Shown here piece by piece: positions 41,219 through 53,100 of a stretch of DNA of 64,000 nt; positions within the stretch are counted from its first letter, which is position 1; every line of letters begins with the position of its first letter. Both the position numbers and the translations under genes were made by a program. The notes beneath the pieces were generated by a model, which saw only the letters and a program-made list of their open reading frames with translations, ran no database searches and was not told where the DNA came from. The stretch is taken from contig CM039464.1 of the NCBI GenBank assembly GCA_022414725.1, positions 36,715,641 through 36,779,640 of the forward strand, given 5' to 3'. This DNA is from Microglena sp. YARC (lineage: Eukaryota; Chlorophyta; Chlorophyceae; Chlamydomonadales; Chlamydomonadaceae).

Positions 41219-43463
41219 GCCTACCTATTAATATGATGTCATATTCGTGTCTTTGGTCAACATCATATGATTTTGCCGTTTTCCCTACCTAATAATCCTT
41301 GTTGTTGGTTTTTGCACACCACGCTCTCTCTGGCCTCTGTCCTTCACCTTTCTCTTTAATTTACATGGAGGTGTGGGACCTTCGAAAGTTAAAAAACCAG
41401 TTTAACGGGAACAAAGTGAAAAGGTCCTGTTCTCCAACCATTTCCCCTCTTAATACAGCACCAAGTACGCGCCCTAGAGACGAAAGCTTTGGATTACAAG
41501 GAAGGAAGAATGCTATGTAACCAAGTTCAAGTTCAAGGAAGGAAGAATGCGGTGTACCATCCTAGTTTAAGTTCTAGTTTCAAGTACCATCCTTGGATGT
41601 CTCAGCATGGATGAGTGAGGTAAACTATTGTTTGCCTCTTATCTCATCAGAGACCTACCTCCATAGACGGTTCGTGACAATGACTGGATTCCGGCAACTT
41701 TCTACCCACTACCTGCCGATGGCTGATAACTGATCAGGCGAAAGCGACCGCGCGTCCCTTTGGAATGACCGAGTAATGTCAACTAAGTGATTCTGGAACC
41801 GTTAAAGATTAATACTCATGAGGTTATTGGATGTACTGACGAAAGCCTGACTGAATACGAGATGGAAGTATTAGAACGCTGATTTTCAAGCTGAGAGCTA
41901 AAATGATTCCTCCACATTATCTGAATATGCAATCCAGAACTGGGAGCAAGGTCGAGCGGTTTAGTTTTATCCATGCATGTATCGGTATGAGCAGATTGGA
42001 ACCAGTATATTTTGATAATAATGCTAAGAAAATTGTTTGTTTTTGATACCAATTATCTATTTCGCCTGGTAAGGTAATTACGACGAGCAGTCAATTGCTG
42101 GCTGGAGGCCATGTAACCTCGTCCAAGCCCCCTGTGTGTGTTCACCATGGGGGTACGAAACACGGACAACAAGACTTTCCCGAATGCACAACCCTCGAAT
42201 CTTGCCATACATTTCAAATGAAGTCAGTCATATGGAATACCGGTGCATGAAAGTACGGTAACACACTATATTCACTCTCAGCCCGCCCCCCCCCCCCCCC
42301 CCCCCTACTCCCACCGAGACTTGCCTGAATGCACAACCTTCGAATACTTGCTATACATCGGAAACAAATAAGTCGTATTGAAAACCAGTATAAGGAGTAC
42401 TAGACCCACTCTCAGATCCCCCCCCCGAGCCCCTTGGCGTCCACCGAATCTGTTGTTGCATGATGCGCCTGCATGATGGCTATGGCCCAGGTTAAAAGAT
42501 TCCCTCGGAATTACACTGCCGCACCAAGGTTGTTCAGGGCGCTGCGTCCTCCGTAGCAGACACAACGACGAAGGGTCCGTTGCGTCGCAAACGCAGTTGC
42601 TTCCGTGTGTTGGTTGGCGACGTAGACGCAGCTTCAAGTAGGTCGTTGCGTCTCAATTGAATAACATACGTCTCACTACGTCTCAGTGCGTCTCACCCCG
42701 CGGCTCACTGCGTCACATGCTCTGCAGAGTGTCACCGGGCTACGCAGTTTTAGTCCAAACTGAACTATCGGGCCTCAAATTTTTAAATGCGCCAAGCCTG
42801 GCTCGTGCAGCTTTGACCCAAATGCATTCGATTTGTTGTGCATGATGGATCCGTTTGCGAATGTGGCAGATGTAGAGCGACATGCCGACCACCTGGCTCG
42901 CCGCACTCTTGTCCCAAATGCATTCGAATATATATTAATAATATTATATTGACTACCAGTTATTATATCATTTGTTGCACCCTAATTAACCCTAATTATC
43001 GGGATTTGAGGCGATGCCCGCGGTATAACAAATATGAAGGGAACGAAAATATGATATCGTTTGATATCTTGTCATTATGATCATATGATATCATATGATC
43101 GCCGGCAGGTTTGACGAGGCTAAAGTTTGCCATTTACAATACATACAATACCATATGATGCAGTTCGTTTAATATCATATGATATCATACTCGACTTTGG
43201 CCCACATCATATGATATGTCGGTCCAGCCGTTGACCAGAAGAGCTGGACGCGGGTTATAAAATTTGTTGCGTCTGAGGCAAGCAGAGCTGTAGGTCCTCC
43301 TGCGGTACCCTGATATATTTTCGACCTATAATTAGGGATCGGCGATATCACATGATATCATGTCATCACATATGATATCATCATGATGCCGGCGGTCTGA
43401 CTAGGTAAAATTGGCCTGGGGCATCATATTATATGACATTAATTCATATGAATTTTGTATGAT

Positions 43464-45540
43464 ATTACATTACATTACATTACATTACATTGCATGTTAA
43501 AGTCTACTTGACACCAATGGCGAGGGTGTTATAGACTCTGTGCTTTAAACAAAAGAAAAAGCACGCCACAAAGCAAAAACCCATTAATCAGGGGTGTGTC
43601 GAGGACAAAACAAACCAAACTCCCAACCACGTTTGGTGGCGTAGGTATTAAACCCCTAGAGCCGGACCCAGATCTCAACCACTTACAGTGGCGGAGGTAA
43701 GAAGCTAACAAATGAGAAGTCACAAGAAGAAGAAAAAAAGGGATGATAAATTACGGTGCCACTAAGCAGTCCAGGGCTTCCTGTCTTGCTCTTCTACAAG
43801 TAGAAAGATAGTCGGCTAGGTTGCTCCAAAAAGACTAGTGCCATTTCCATTCATAAAGGTTCTGAATGTGGAATCGGCAGAATTCCACATTCCATACGGT
43901 TAAGTTGGTATCCTCATGGACATGCCTATAAATATCTGTAAACAGCTTCTGGTAGCGGAGGCGAAATATCATTATAAAAAGGGCACTCAAAACATATGCA
44001 TTTCATCTCAGGTTTTTGGAACCCACACATTTGACAGTGTCTCATTGAGCGAGGGATGTGTGCTCTATCCACCACCCTCATTCTTTTCTGTGTCAGCATG
44101 GGAACCCATTTAAACTGTGCTATAGAAGAATCTGATTCCTGCTTATGTAAGGCGATGTAAAGGGAATCAAGCGCATTCTCATCATTGCTGTTGGCTGCGA
44201 ACCATTTTTTGGTATCGGAGGCGTTTAAAGCAACTCTTCTTCTCATCAGGGATTGTCTCTAACTGCATTGGTGTCACTTGGGTACTTAAACTCCATGACT
44301 CAAAAAACTTCAGACATAATACCTTCGAACATCGACAGCCTCCAAAATGTTGATGTTTTTTACTGGATCCTAGCTTGTGGAGAGCACAACGCAAGTCATG
44401 AACCCACGCCAGTGTTGGAGTCAAAAGAGTCCTCAAGAGCCATTCTAATGAGATCCTCAGGTTCCTTTATGTATGGTCTTGTTTTTCCAGAAGCGCAAAG
44501 CTTGTTTTAAGCAAGCAAAACACAACGGGGTTCTACCCAGCTCTTCATGATAATATTAGATGTATAGATTGGCAAACACCCAACATTTGTTTAAGTATAC
44601 CTCTATGCCATTTCTCACAAGCATGGGGGTGCATTTGAGATAAGTTGTGTTGTTCAGAATAGAAAGAGCGCACCACACCTCACAGCCAAAACTCAGGATA
44701 GGTTTGTACAAGGAAATCAAACAGGTGGGTGAGAATATCAATATTGTATATCTCCATAGTATGGCATCGCTACGGAGCATGTGGTGTGCCTTTTGGGCCT
44801 TAGTGAGCATCCTAGAAAAGCAGCTTTTGGCACGATTGCTTGAGTCCCATCCACAAAGAGGGATCCAAGTAGATAAAAGATAACTTTGTAGAAAGTTGTG
44901 CTCCATCAATAGACAAATTTGTTAATCAGGATCATGCGGGCCCATCACAGAATTTGCTTGTTGATAAAGACAATCTAGTTTCTTTATATTCACAGCCATA
45001 GCTTAGTAGCTCACAGAAATCTCTCAGACTAGTCAAGCATCGCTTGCAATATCTGGCGGATTCTGCCCATTATAGCTAGGTCATCAGCATAAAGTAATCA
45101 GTTGCAGAATCTTTCCCCTAAGCTCAGCCGCTACATTGGGAGGCTTGTTGGAGAACGATTCAATTCTATCAATGAACAGGACGCGGAATAGGAGTGGGGA
45201 TAGGGGGTCTCCTTGTTTAACTCCTACAGGGATGGAAAGGAGGATCAATGTCCCATGTAGGCGAACTTGGAAACAACATGAATATACATGGACTTCAGAA
45301 TACTGAGATAGGGGTCGGCTTGACTCCTGGCCTTGCTAAGCAATCCCCATAGCAGTCTCTGGTTTGGCCCAATCATAAAGCTTCCCTTGAAATCAACCAA
45401 AAGCAACAAGGAGTGTTTTTTCTCTTTTCTCTATATTTATTCTAGCAATATGGTTAAGAATGAATGATGGCATCTGCAGTACCTACATATAATACGATGT
45501 CATATGCATTAAGAATGAAATGATGCATCTGCAGGTACCC
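43464..45540 (-). mobile_element. 5'-truncated LINE in satellite unit, copy 2
   Basis: Same element, same insertion point, same (TGTAA)n tail and same junction duplication as 39093..41218, so it arose by duplication of the host unit rather than a second insertion. The C-terminal zinc-knuckle-like HCQMCGFQKPEMKCICFECP is open here (about 44005..43950). Many single-base indels relative to copy 1 look like read errors. Confidence 0.88.
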
Positions 45541-46758
45541 TACTATGTATGATGTCATATTCGTCTTTGGTCAACATCATATGATGTATTGCCGTTCCTA
45601 CCTATAATCCTTGTTGTTGGTTTTGCACCCAGGTTCTCTCAGGCCTCTGTCCTTCACCTTTCCTCTTTTAATTTACAATGCGAGGTGTGGGAACTTCGAA
45701 AGTTACACAGTTAACGGGGAACAAAGTGAAAAGTCCCTGTTCTCGCAACCATTTCCCCTCTTAATACAGCACCAAGTAACGCGCCCTAGAGACGAAAGCT
45801 TTGGATTACAAGGAAGGAAGAATGGCCTATTTGTGGGGTAACCAAAAAGTTTTTCAAGTTCAAAAGGAAAGGAAGAATGCGGTGTCACCATCCTAGTTTT
45901 AAGTTCTAGTTCAAGTACGCATCCTTGGATGTCCTCAGCATGGGGATGAGTGAGGTAAACTGGTTTGCCTACCTTATCTCATCAGAGACCTACCTCACAT
46001 AGAGGTTCGTGACAATGACTGGATTCGGAACTTTTCTCCCACTACCTGCCGATGGCTGATAACTGATAGGCGAAAGCGACCCGCCGTCCCTTGGAATGAC
46101 GAGTATGTCAACTAAGTGATTCTGGAACCGTTAAAGATTAATATCATGAGGTTATTGGATGTCTGACGAAGCCTGACTGAATACGAGATGGAGTATTAGA
46201 ACCTGATTTTCCAAGCTGAGAGCAAAATGATTCCTCCACATTATCTGATATGCAATCCAGAACTGGGAGCAAGGTCGAGCGGTTTTTAGTTTTATCCATG
46301 CATGTTACCGGTATGAGCAGATTGGAACAAAGTATACTTTTGATAATAATGCTAAGAAATTGTTTGTTTTTGATACCAATTACATTTCCCTGGTAAGGTA
46401 ATTACGACGAGCAGCAAATTGCTGGCTGGAGCCATGTAACCTCGTCCAAGCCCCCCTGTGTGTTTCACTGCATGGGGGTACGAAACAGGACAACAAGACT
46501 TTCCCGAATGCACAACCTCGAATACTTGCCCATATACATTTCAAATGAATCAGTCATATGGAATAGACCGGTGCATGAAAGTACGGTAACACTATAGTTC
46601 TTTCACTTCTCTCAGCCGCCCCGCCCCCCCCCCCCCCCCCTACTCCCCACCGAGACTTGCCTGAATGCACAACCTCGAATACTTGCTATACAATCGGAAA
46701 CAAATAAGTCGTATTGAAAACCAGTATAAGGAAGTACTAGACCCAACTCTCAGATCCC

Positions 46759-46853
46759 CCCCCCCCCTCCCCCCCCCCCATCAACTGAATGAATTAACTA
46801 AGACAGTTCAGCATATACTGTTATTTCCATATTTACGTTCAGTATTAGATCCT

Positions 46854-46890
<37 letters not shown>

Positions 46891-47022
46891 TGCAATATGT
46901 TTTATTTTGTGTCTGTGTGTGTGTGTGTGTGTGTGGGGGGGGGCAGAGGGACAAGCTGAGGGGGGGGCGGGGGCGGGGGCGATGATGTCATCCCCGATCA
47001 CCACCCACCCACTCTCTTTATC
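46759..47022. other. Array/gene junction: poly-C modules and GT tract
   Basis: After the last satellite base come a third poly-C-terminated module (46791..46886, ending CAGTATTAGATCCTACCCC), a (GT)n tract and G-rich sequence. It forms the 3' flank of the CLASP gene; no clear polyadenylation signal was seen. Confidence 0.6.
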
Positions 47023-47131
47023 TCAGTCACAACGCTGCAGTTGCTGTTGCTCAGCATCCTGAGCCCTCTCGTAGTAGATGGCGACAAGCTTCTGTTGAGT
47101 TGGGGTCATCAAATCCATGTAGGTTTGAAAC
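47023..47131 (-). CDS. CLASP: CLASP last exon with stop codon
   Basis: 109 nt, FQTYMDLMTPTQQKLVAIYY then ERAQDAEQQQLQRCD and TGA (47023..47025). TPTQQKLVAIY corresponds to the L-x-x-(T/A)-Q-x-(K/R)-L-V-(T/A)-I-Y end of plant CLASPs. Acceptor GTGCACAG. Confidence 0.9.
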
Positions 47132-50100
47132 CTGTGCACATAGGGTTTAGGGTTTAGCTTTATTTAGGGTCATCAAATCCATGTAGGTTTGAAAACTGTG
47201 CACATGGGGTTTAGGGTTTAGTTTTATTTGGGGTCATCAAATCCATTTAGGTTCGAAACCTGTGCACATGGGGCTTAGAGTTTAGTTTTATTCGGGGTCA
47301 TCAAATCCATGTAGGTTTGAAACCTGTGCACATAGGGTTTAGGGTTCAGTTTTATTTGGGGTCATCAAATGCATGTAGGCTTGAAACCTGTGCACATGGG
47401 GTTTAGGGTTTAGTTTTATTTGGGGTCATAAATTCCATGTAGGTTTGAAACCTGTGCAGACAGGATTTAGGGTTTTTAAACCTGCACGTGTGGTACCGGC
47501 TCATGCAGCAGACAACATTATTATGAACAATGGAACCATGCATCCTGCTTACCTGTCATCTCCAAACATCTGCCATATTTCTACCATGGCAAACACCACG
47601 GCGTTGCGCACATCAGCTCTGCATCGCCTATTGCATCCAACAAGCAGTTAAGCAGGCCACCTTCCTCCAACCCCTTTGCCTACCCAACCCTCTTGACCTC
47701 TTACCACAGCATTCAGCAAGCTGGGAAGCAGGCCACCTTCCTCCACCCCTTTGCCTACCCAACCCTCATGACCCCTTCCCACAGCATTCAGCAAGCTGGG
47801 AAGCAGGCCACCTTCCTCCCCCTTTTTGCCTACACAACCCTCTTGACCTCTTCCCACAGCCGTTCTTGTCACCCCCGCTTACCTCTCGTCTCCGAACATC
47901 GACCATATCTCTACCATAGCGAACACCATGGCATTGCACTCATCAACCATCATTCAACAAGCGGCTAAGCAGGCCACCTTTGTCCACCATTTTCTTTGCC
48001 CACCCAAACCTCTTGACCCCTCCCCACAGCATTCAGCAAGCTGGGAAGCAGGCCACCTTCCTTCACCCCTCTGCCCACCCAACCCTCTTGACCCCTTCCC
48101 ACGGCATTCATTCAGCAAGCTGGGAAGCAGGCCACCTTCCTCCACCCCTTTGCCCACCCAACCCTCTCGACCTCTTCCCACAGCATTCAGCAAGCTGGGG
48201 AGCAGGCCACCTTCCTCCACCCCTTTGCCATCCCAACCCTCATGACCTCTTCCCACAGCATTCAGCAAGCTGGGGAGCAGGCCACCTTCCTCCACCCCTT
48301 TGCCATCCCAACCCTCATGACCTCTTCCCACAGCATTCAGCAAGCTGGGAAGCAGGCCACCTTCCTCCCCCCTTTTGCCTTCCCAACCCTCTTGACCTCT
48401 TCCCACAGCATTCAGCAAGCTGGGAAGCAGGCCACCTTCCTCCCCCCTTTTGCCTTCCCAACCCTCTTGACCTCTTCCCACAGCATTCAGCAAGCTGGGA
48501 AGCAGGCCACCTTCCTCCCCCTTTTTGCCTACACAACCCTCTTGACCTCTTCCCACAGCATTCAGCAAGCTGGGAAGCAGGCCACCATCCTCCACCCCTT
48601 TGCCTACCCAACCCTCATGACCTCTTCCCACAGCATTCAGCAAGCTGGGAAGCAGGCCACCTTCCTCCCCCTTTTTGCCTACACGACCCTCTTGACCTCT
48701 TCCCACAGCCGTTCTTGTCACCCCCGCTTACCTCTCGTCTCCGAACGTCGACCATATCTCTACCATAGCGAACACCATGGCATTGCGCACATCAACCATC
48801 ATTCAACAAGCGGCTAAGCAGGCCACCTTTGTCCACCATTTTCTTTGCCCACCCAAACCTCTTGACATCTTCCCACAGCATTCAGCAAGCTGGGAAGCAG
48901 GCCACCTTCCTCCACCCCTTTGCCTACCCAACCCTCTTGACCTCTTACTATCATTGCATCCGGCAAGCTGGAAGCAGGACCGCCTTCCTCCTACCTACCC
49001 ACCACAAAGTCCACCACCTCTGCCTACCCAAACCTCTTGAACTCTTCTCACAACTCCTCTTGTCATCCCCACCCCATTATTATTATTATTGTACCATCAT
49101 AACCCCCCCCACCACTACCCTCTACCCCCCCCCACACCACCACACCACCACCACCACCACCACTACCCACCCCCACCTCACACACACACACCTCTTTCCA
49201 CAGCCCCTCTTGTCAACCCCACCCCATTATTATTATTTATTATTATTATTATTATTGTTGTACCACCATCACCAACACCCCCACCACTATCCTCTACCCC
49301 CCCTACCCCACACACACCACCTCTTCCCACAGCCCCTCTTGTCACCCCCGATTACCTGTCATCCCCGAACATCTGCCATATCTCCACCATAGCAAACACG
49401 ACGGCTTTGCGCACATCTGCCCTTGTATCCCCGAACGCAAGCAATAAGCGTGGAAACAGATCATCAGCCGCTGCCTCACTCAAAGGTAACCGCTGCAGCG
49501 CCATTCCCAAGCTTCGAGTGGCCGCATACAGCTCATCCCCCACTGTAGCTGGTGGGTGGGTAGGTGGTGGGTGTGAGGGTAGGTGGTCGGTGGGTGGGTA
49601 GGTAGGTGTGTGTGTGGGTGTGTGTGTGTGGGTCAGAGGGTGGTGGGACTTTGTGGTGGGTAGGTGGTGGGTGTGTAGGGGGGTAGGTAGGTGTGCGGGG
49701 GGAAGGTTAGGTGGGTGGGTGGGTGGGTGTGAGGGTAGGTGGTCGGTGGGTGGGTAGGTAGGTGTGTGTGGGTATGTGTGTGTGGGTCAGAGGGTGGTGG
49801 GGACTTTGTGCGTGGGTAGGTAGGTGTGTGTGTGTAGGTGTGGTGTGTGTGTGTGTGTGTGTGTGTGTAGGTAGGTGTGTGTGGGGGGGGTAAGGTGTGT
49901 GGGTGGTAGGAGGGTGTGTGGGTGGGTAGGTGGGTCAGAGGGTGGTGGGACTTTGTGGTGGGTGTGATCTGCCTAAAGTGGCTTTATGGTGGCTTTGTTG
50001 TATGGCAGCTCCAGCACCAGCAGCTCCAGTACCAGTACACGTAGTTCTAGTACCAGTGGCTCTAGTACCAGCATCTCTTGCACCCCCAGTTGGACCAGAA

Positions 50101-53100
50101 CAGTGATTCTAATCAGGATTTGGACATGGACATTTAGTATCTGGCAGCCAGATGCCTAGATATGGAACTTGGTGAGGCATTCAGCTCATTCCCACTGCAG
50201 CACCAGCACCAAGTACAAGTAGTTCTAGTACCAGTGGCTCTAGTACCAGCATCTCTTGCACCCCCGGTTGGACCAGAACAGTGATTCTAATCAGGATTTG
50301 GACATGGACATTTAGTATCTGGCAGCCAGATGCCTAGATATGGAACTTGGTGAGGCATCAGCTCATTCCCCACTGCAGCACCAGCACCAGTACAAGTAGT
50401 TATAGTACCAGTGGCTCTAGTACCAGCATCTCTTGCACCCCCGGTTGGACCAGAACAGTGATTCTAATCAGGATTTGGACATGGACATTTAGTATCTGGC
50501 AGCCCGATGCCTAGATATGGAACTTGGTGAGGCATCAGCTCATTCCCCACTGCAGCACCAGCACCAGTACCAGCACATCCAGTACCAGTACAAGTAGTTC
50601 TCGTACCAGTGGCTCTAGCACCAGCATCTCTTGCACCCCAGGTTGGACCAGAACAGTGATTCTAATAAGGATTTGGACATGGACATTTAGCATCTTGCAG
50701 CTTGATGCCCAGGTGTGGAATTTGGTGAGGCATGAACATTTAGTATCTGGCAGCTTGATGCCCAGGTGTGGAATTTGGTGAGGCATGAACAGTAAGTATC
50801 TGGCAGCTTGATGCCCAGGTGTTGAATTTGGTGAGGCATGGAGATCATGTATCGCGCTGCACGATATATCGGGCTGCGCGATTTTACCAACCGAAAGCCT
50901 AACCGACAGCTAATGTAATGATAACGCCTGGTGGGGCGTGGTGTTAAGGGAGCCCGTCGTACGCGGGTGGGGAGCGGTGTCCTACCTCAACTGGACAAGC
51001 CACCATCGCAATTAACGACGACCTGCAAGGCCAAGAGCGACCGAAGGGGGAGTTGAACCCCCGACTCTTCATCCTCAAGCGATCTGGTCTACCACTAGAC
51101 CATCGTTTATCACTGAAAGGGGCTTAACCGACAGCTAACCATTATCGACAGCCAAGCGTACCCGACACCTAACCCTAATCGACAGCCAAGCCTAACTGAC
51201 ACCTAACCGACAGCTAACCCTAATCGACAGCCAAGCCTAACTGACACCTAGCCGACAGCTAACCCTAATCGAGAGCCAAGCCTAACTGACACCTAACCCT
51301 AACTGACAACCTAGCTGACAAGTAAGCCTTGCAGCCTGGTCATTCAACCGGGCCTCCCTGCCACCACTACCCCCACCCCACCCTCCAAACCCACTACAGT
51401 CTTCAATGCACCAAGACTACCAGCACCCTACCAGCAACACTACCAACACCAAAGCCAACACCATGCCAAGGGTATTGAGTACCGAGCCCTCCATGGCATG
51501 GAAGTATGGAACCAGCTGACAAGGGAGCCTGGGCAGCAACCGAAATACCAGAATGGATAAATAATAACAGATAGTACCTGTTGGTGCCCCTATTGCGCCC
51601 CCCTGTCGGCTTGTCATCCAGCATAGGTGTGGGCAAGCGGGAGGTGTTGGCAATTTGGTGAGGCATTAACATTAAGTATCGCGCTGCACAATATATATCG
51701 GGCTGCGCGATTTTCCTAACCCTCACCAACAGCCAAGCTAAGCCTAACCGAACCTAACCGAACAGACAGCCAAGCCTCACTGACACCTAACCCTCACCAA
51801 CAGCCAAGCCTAACTGAACCTAACCGAACAGACAGCCAAGCCTCACTGACACCTAACCCTCACCAACAGCCAAGCCAAGCCTAACCGAACCGAACCGAAC
51901 AGACAGCCAAGCCTCACTGACACCTAACCCTCACCAACAGCCAAGCCAAGCCTAACCGAACCTAACCGAACAGACAGCCAAGCCTCACTGACACCAAACC
52001 CTCACCAACAGCCAAGCCTAAGTGAACCTAACCGAACAGACAGCCAAGCCTCACTGACACCTAACCCTCACCAATAGCCAAGCCTAACTGACAGTACCTG
52101 TTGCTCCCCCTAATGCGCCCCCTGTCGTCTTGTCATCCAGCGTAGGTGTGGGCATGCGGGAGGTGTAGGTAATTGGTGATGCATAAACATTAGGTATCAC
52201 GCTGCACGATATATTGGGCTGCGCGATTTTAGTAACCGACAGTGTAACCAATGAGGAAAACGTGTCATTGGTAACAGACAGCCAAGCCTAACTGATAGCC
52301 AAGCGTAACCGACAGCTAACAGTACCTGTTGGTCCCCCTATTGCGCCCCTGGTTGGCTCGTCATCCAGCGTAGGTGTGGGCAAGCGGGAGGTGTCGGCAA
52401 TTTGTTGAGACATAAACATTAAGTATCGAGCTGCACGATTTTCCTAAACGACAGCCAAGCTTAACCGACAGCCAAGCGTAACCGACACCTGAACCTAACC
52501 CACAGCCAAGCCTAACTGACAGCCAAGCGTAACCGACACCTAACCGACCGCCATGTTTAACCGACAGCCAAGCGTAACCGACACCTAATTCTAACTGACA
52601 GCCAAGCCTAACTGACAGCCAAGCGTAACCGACACCTAACCGACAGCCAAGCCTAACTGACAGCCAAGCGTAACCGACACCTAATTTTAACTGACAGCCA
52701 AGCCTAACTGACAGCCAAGCGTAACCAACAGCTAACAGTACCTGTTGGTCCCCCGTTATCCAGCGCAGGTGTGGGCAAGCGGGAGGTGAGGAGTTCCATA
52801 GCCCGGGGGAGCAACAGGGGACAGCCCACAATGAGGTCCAGGGCAAGCTTGCACGCCGTTACCACCTGAGGGTGTGCAGCATGGGTGATTATGTTAGCTT
52901 ATCTTGCAGTGTTGGGGTTTTTTAGAGTTGAGAGTCCAGGGCAAGCTTGGACGCCATAACCACGTGCAGCAGTGGGGAATGACTTATTATGTTGGCTTAT
53001 CTTGCAGCGTAGGCATGGGTATGTGGGTAGTGAGTTCCACAGCCCGGGGGAGCAAGAGGGGACAGCCTATGATGAGGTCCAGGGCAAGCTTGGACGCCGT

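Larger units (their letters stand above)
19418..46758 (+). repeat. Tandem array of a ~2.2-kb satellite unit (at least nine units)
   Basis: The anchor GAGCCCC(C)TTGGCGTCC begins at 19445, 21660, 23884, 26094, 28307, 30532, 35794, 38053 and 42427. Spacing is 2210-2225 bp in the clean part and about 4.35 kb where a LINE is inserted. The array starts and ends inside poly-C tracts. Each unit holds two poly-C tracts of 10-40, AT-rich palindromes (CATATGATATCATATG, e.g. 20095..20110 and 20372..20387), a diverged internal duplication (CATATGATGCCGGC(A/G)GT), a TATAAAA motif and ACGTCTCACT-type short repeats. No rRNA, tRNA or conserved protein was seen. Repeated open frames of 60-115 codons are not supported as genes. 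Confidence 0.95.

Noticed and set aside
19418..46758. rDNA intergenic spacer or 5S cluster as explanation of the array
   Set aside because: No 18S, 5.8S, 28S or 5S sequence could be recognised in or beside the units.
47954..48768. Two overlapping open frames of 255-262 codons, one per strand
   Set aside because: Both are by-products of a 75-bp repeat whose length is a multiple of three; neither resembles a protein family.
51040..51110. tRNA gene on the minus strand
   Set aside because: A- and B-box-like motifs are present but the acceptor stem does not pair, and the sequence continues into a body shared with two other loci, so it is a SINE head.
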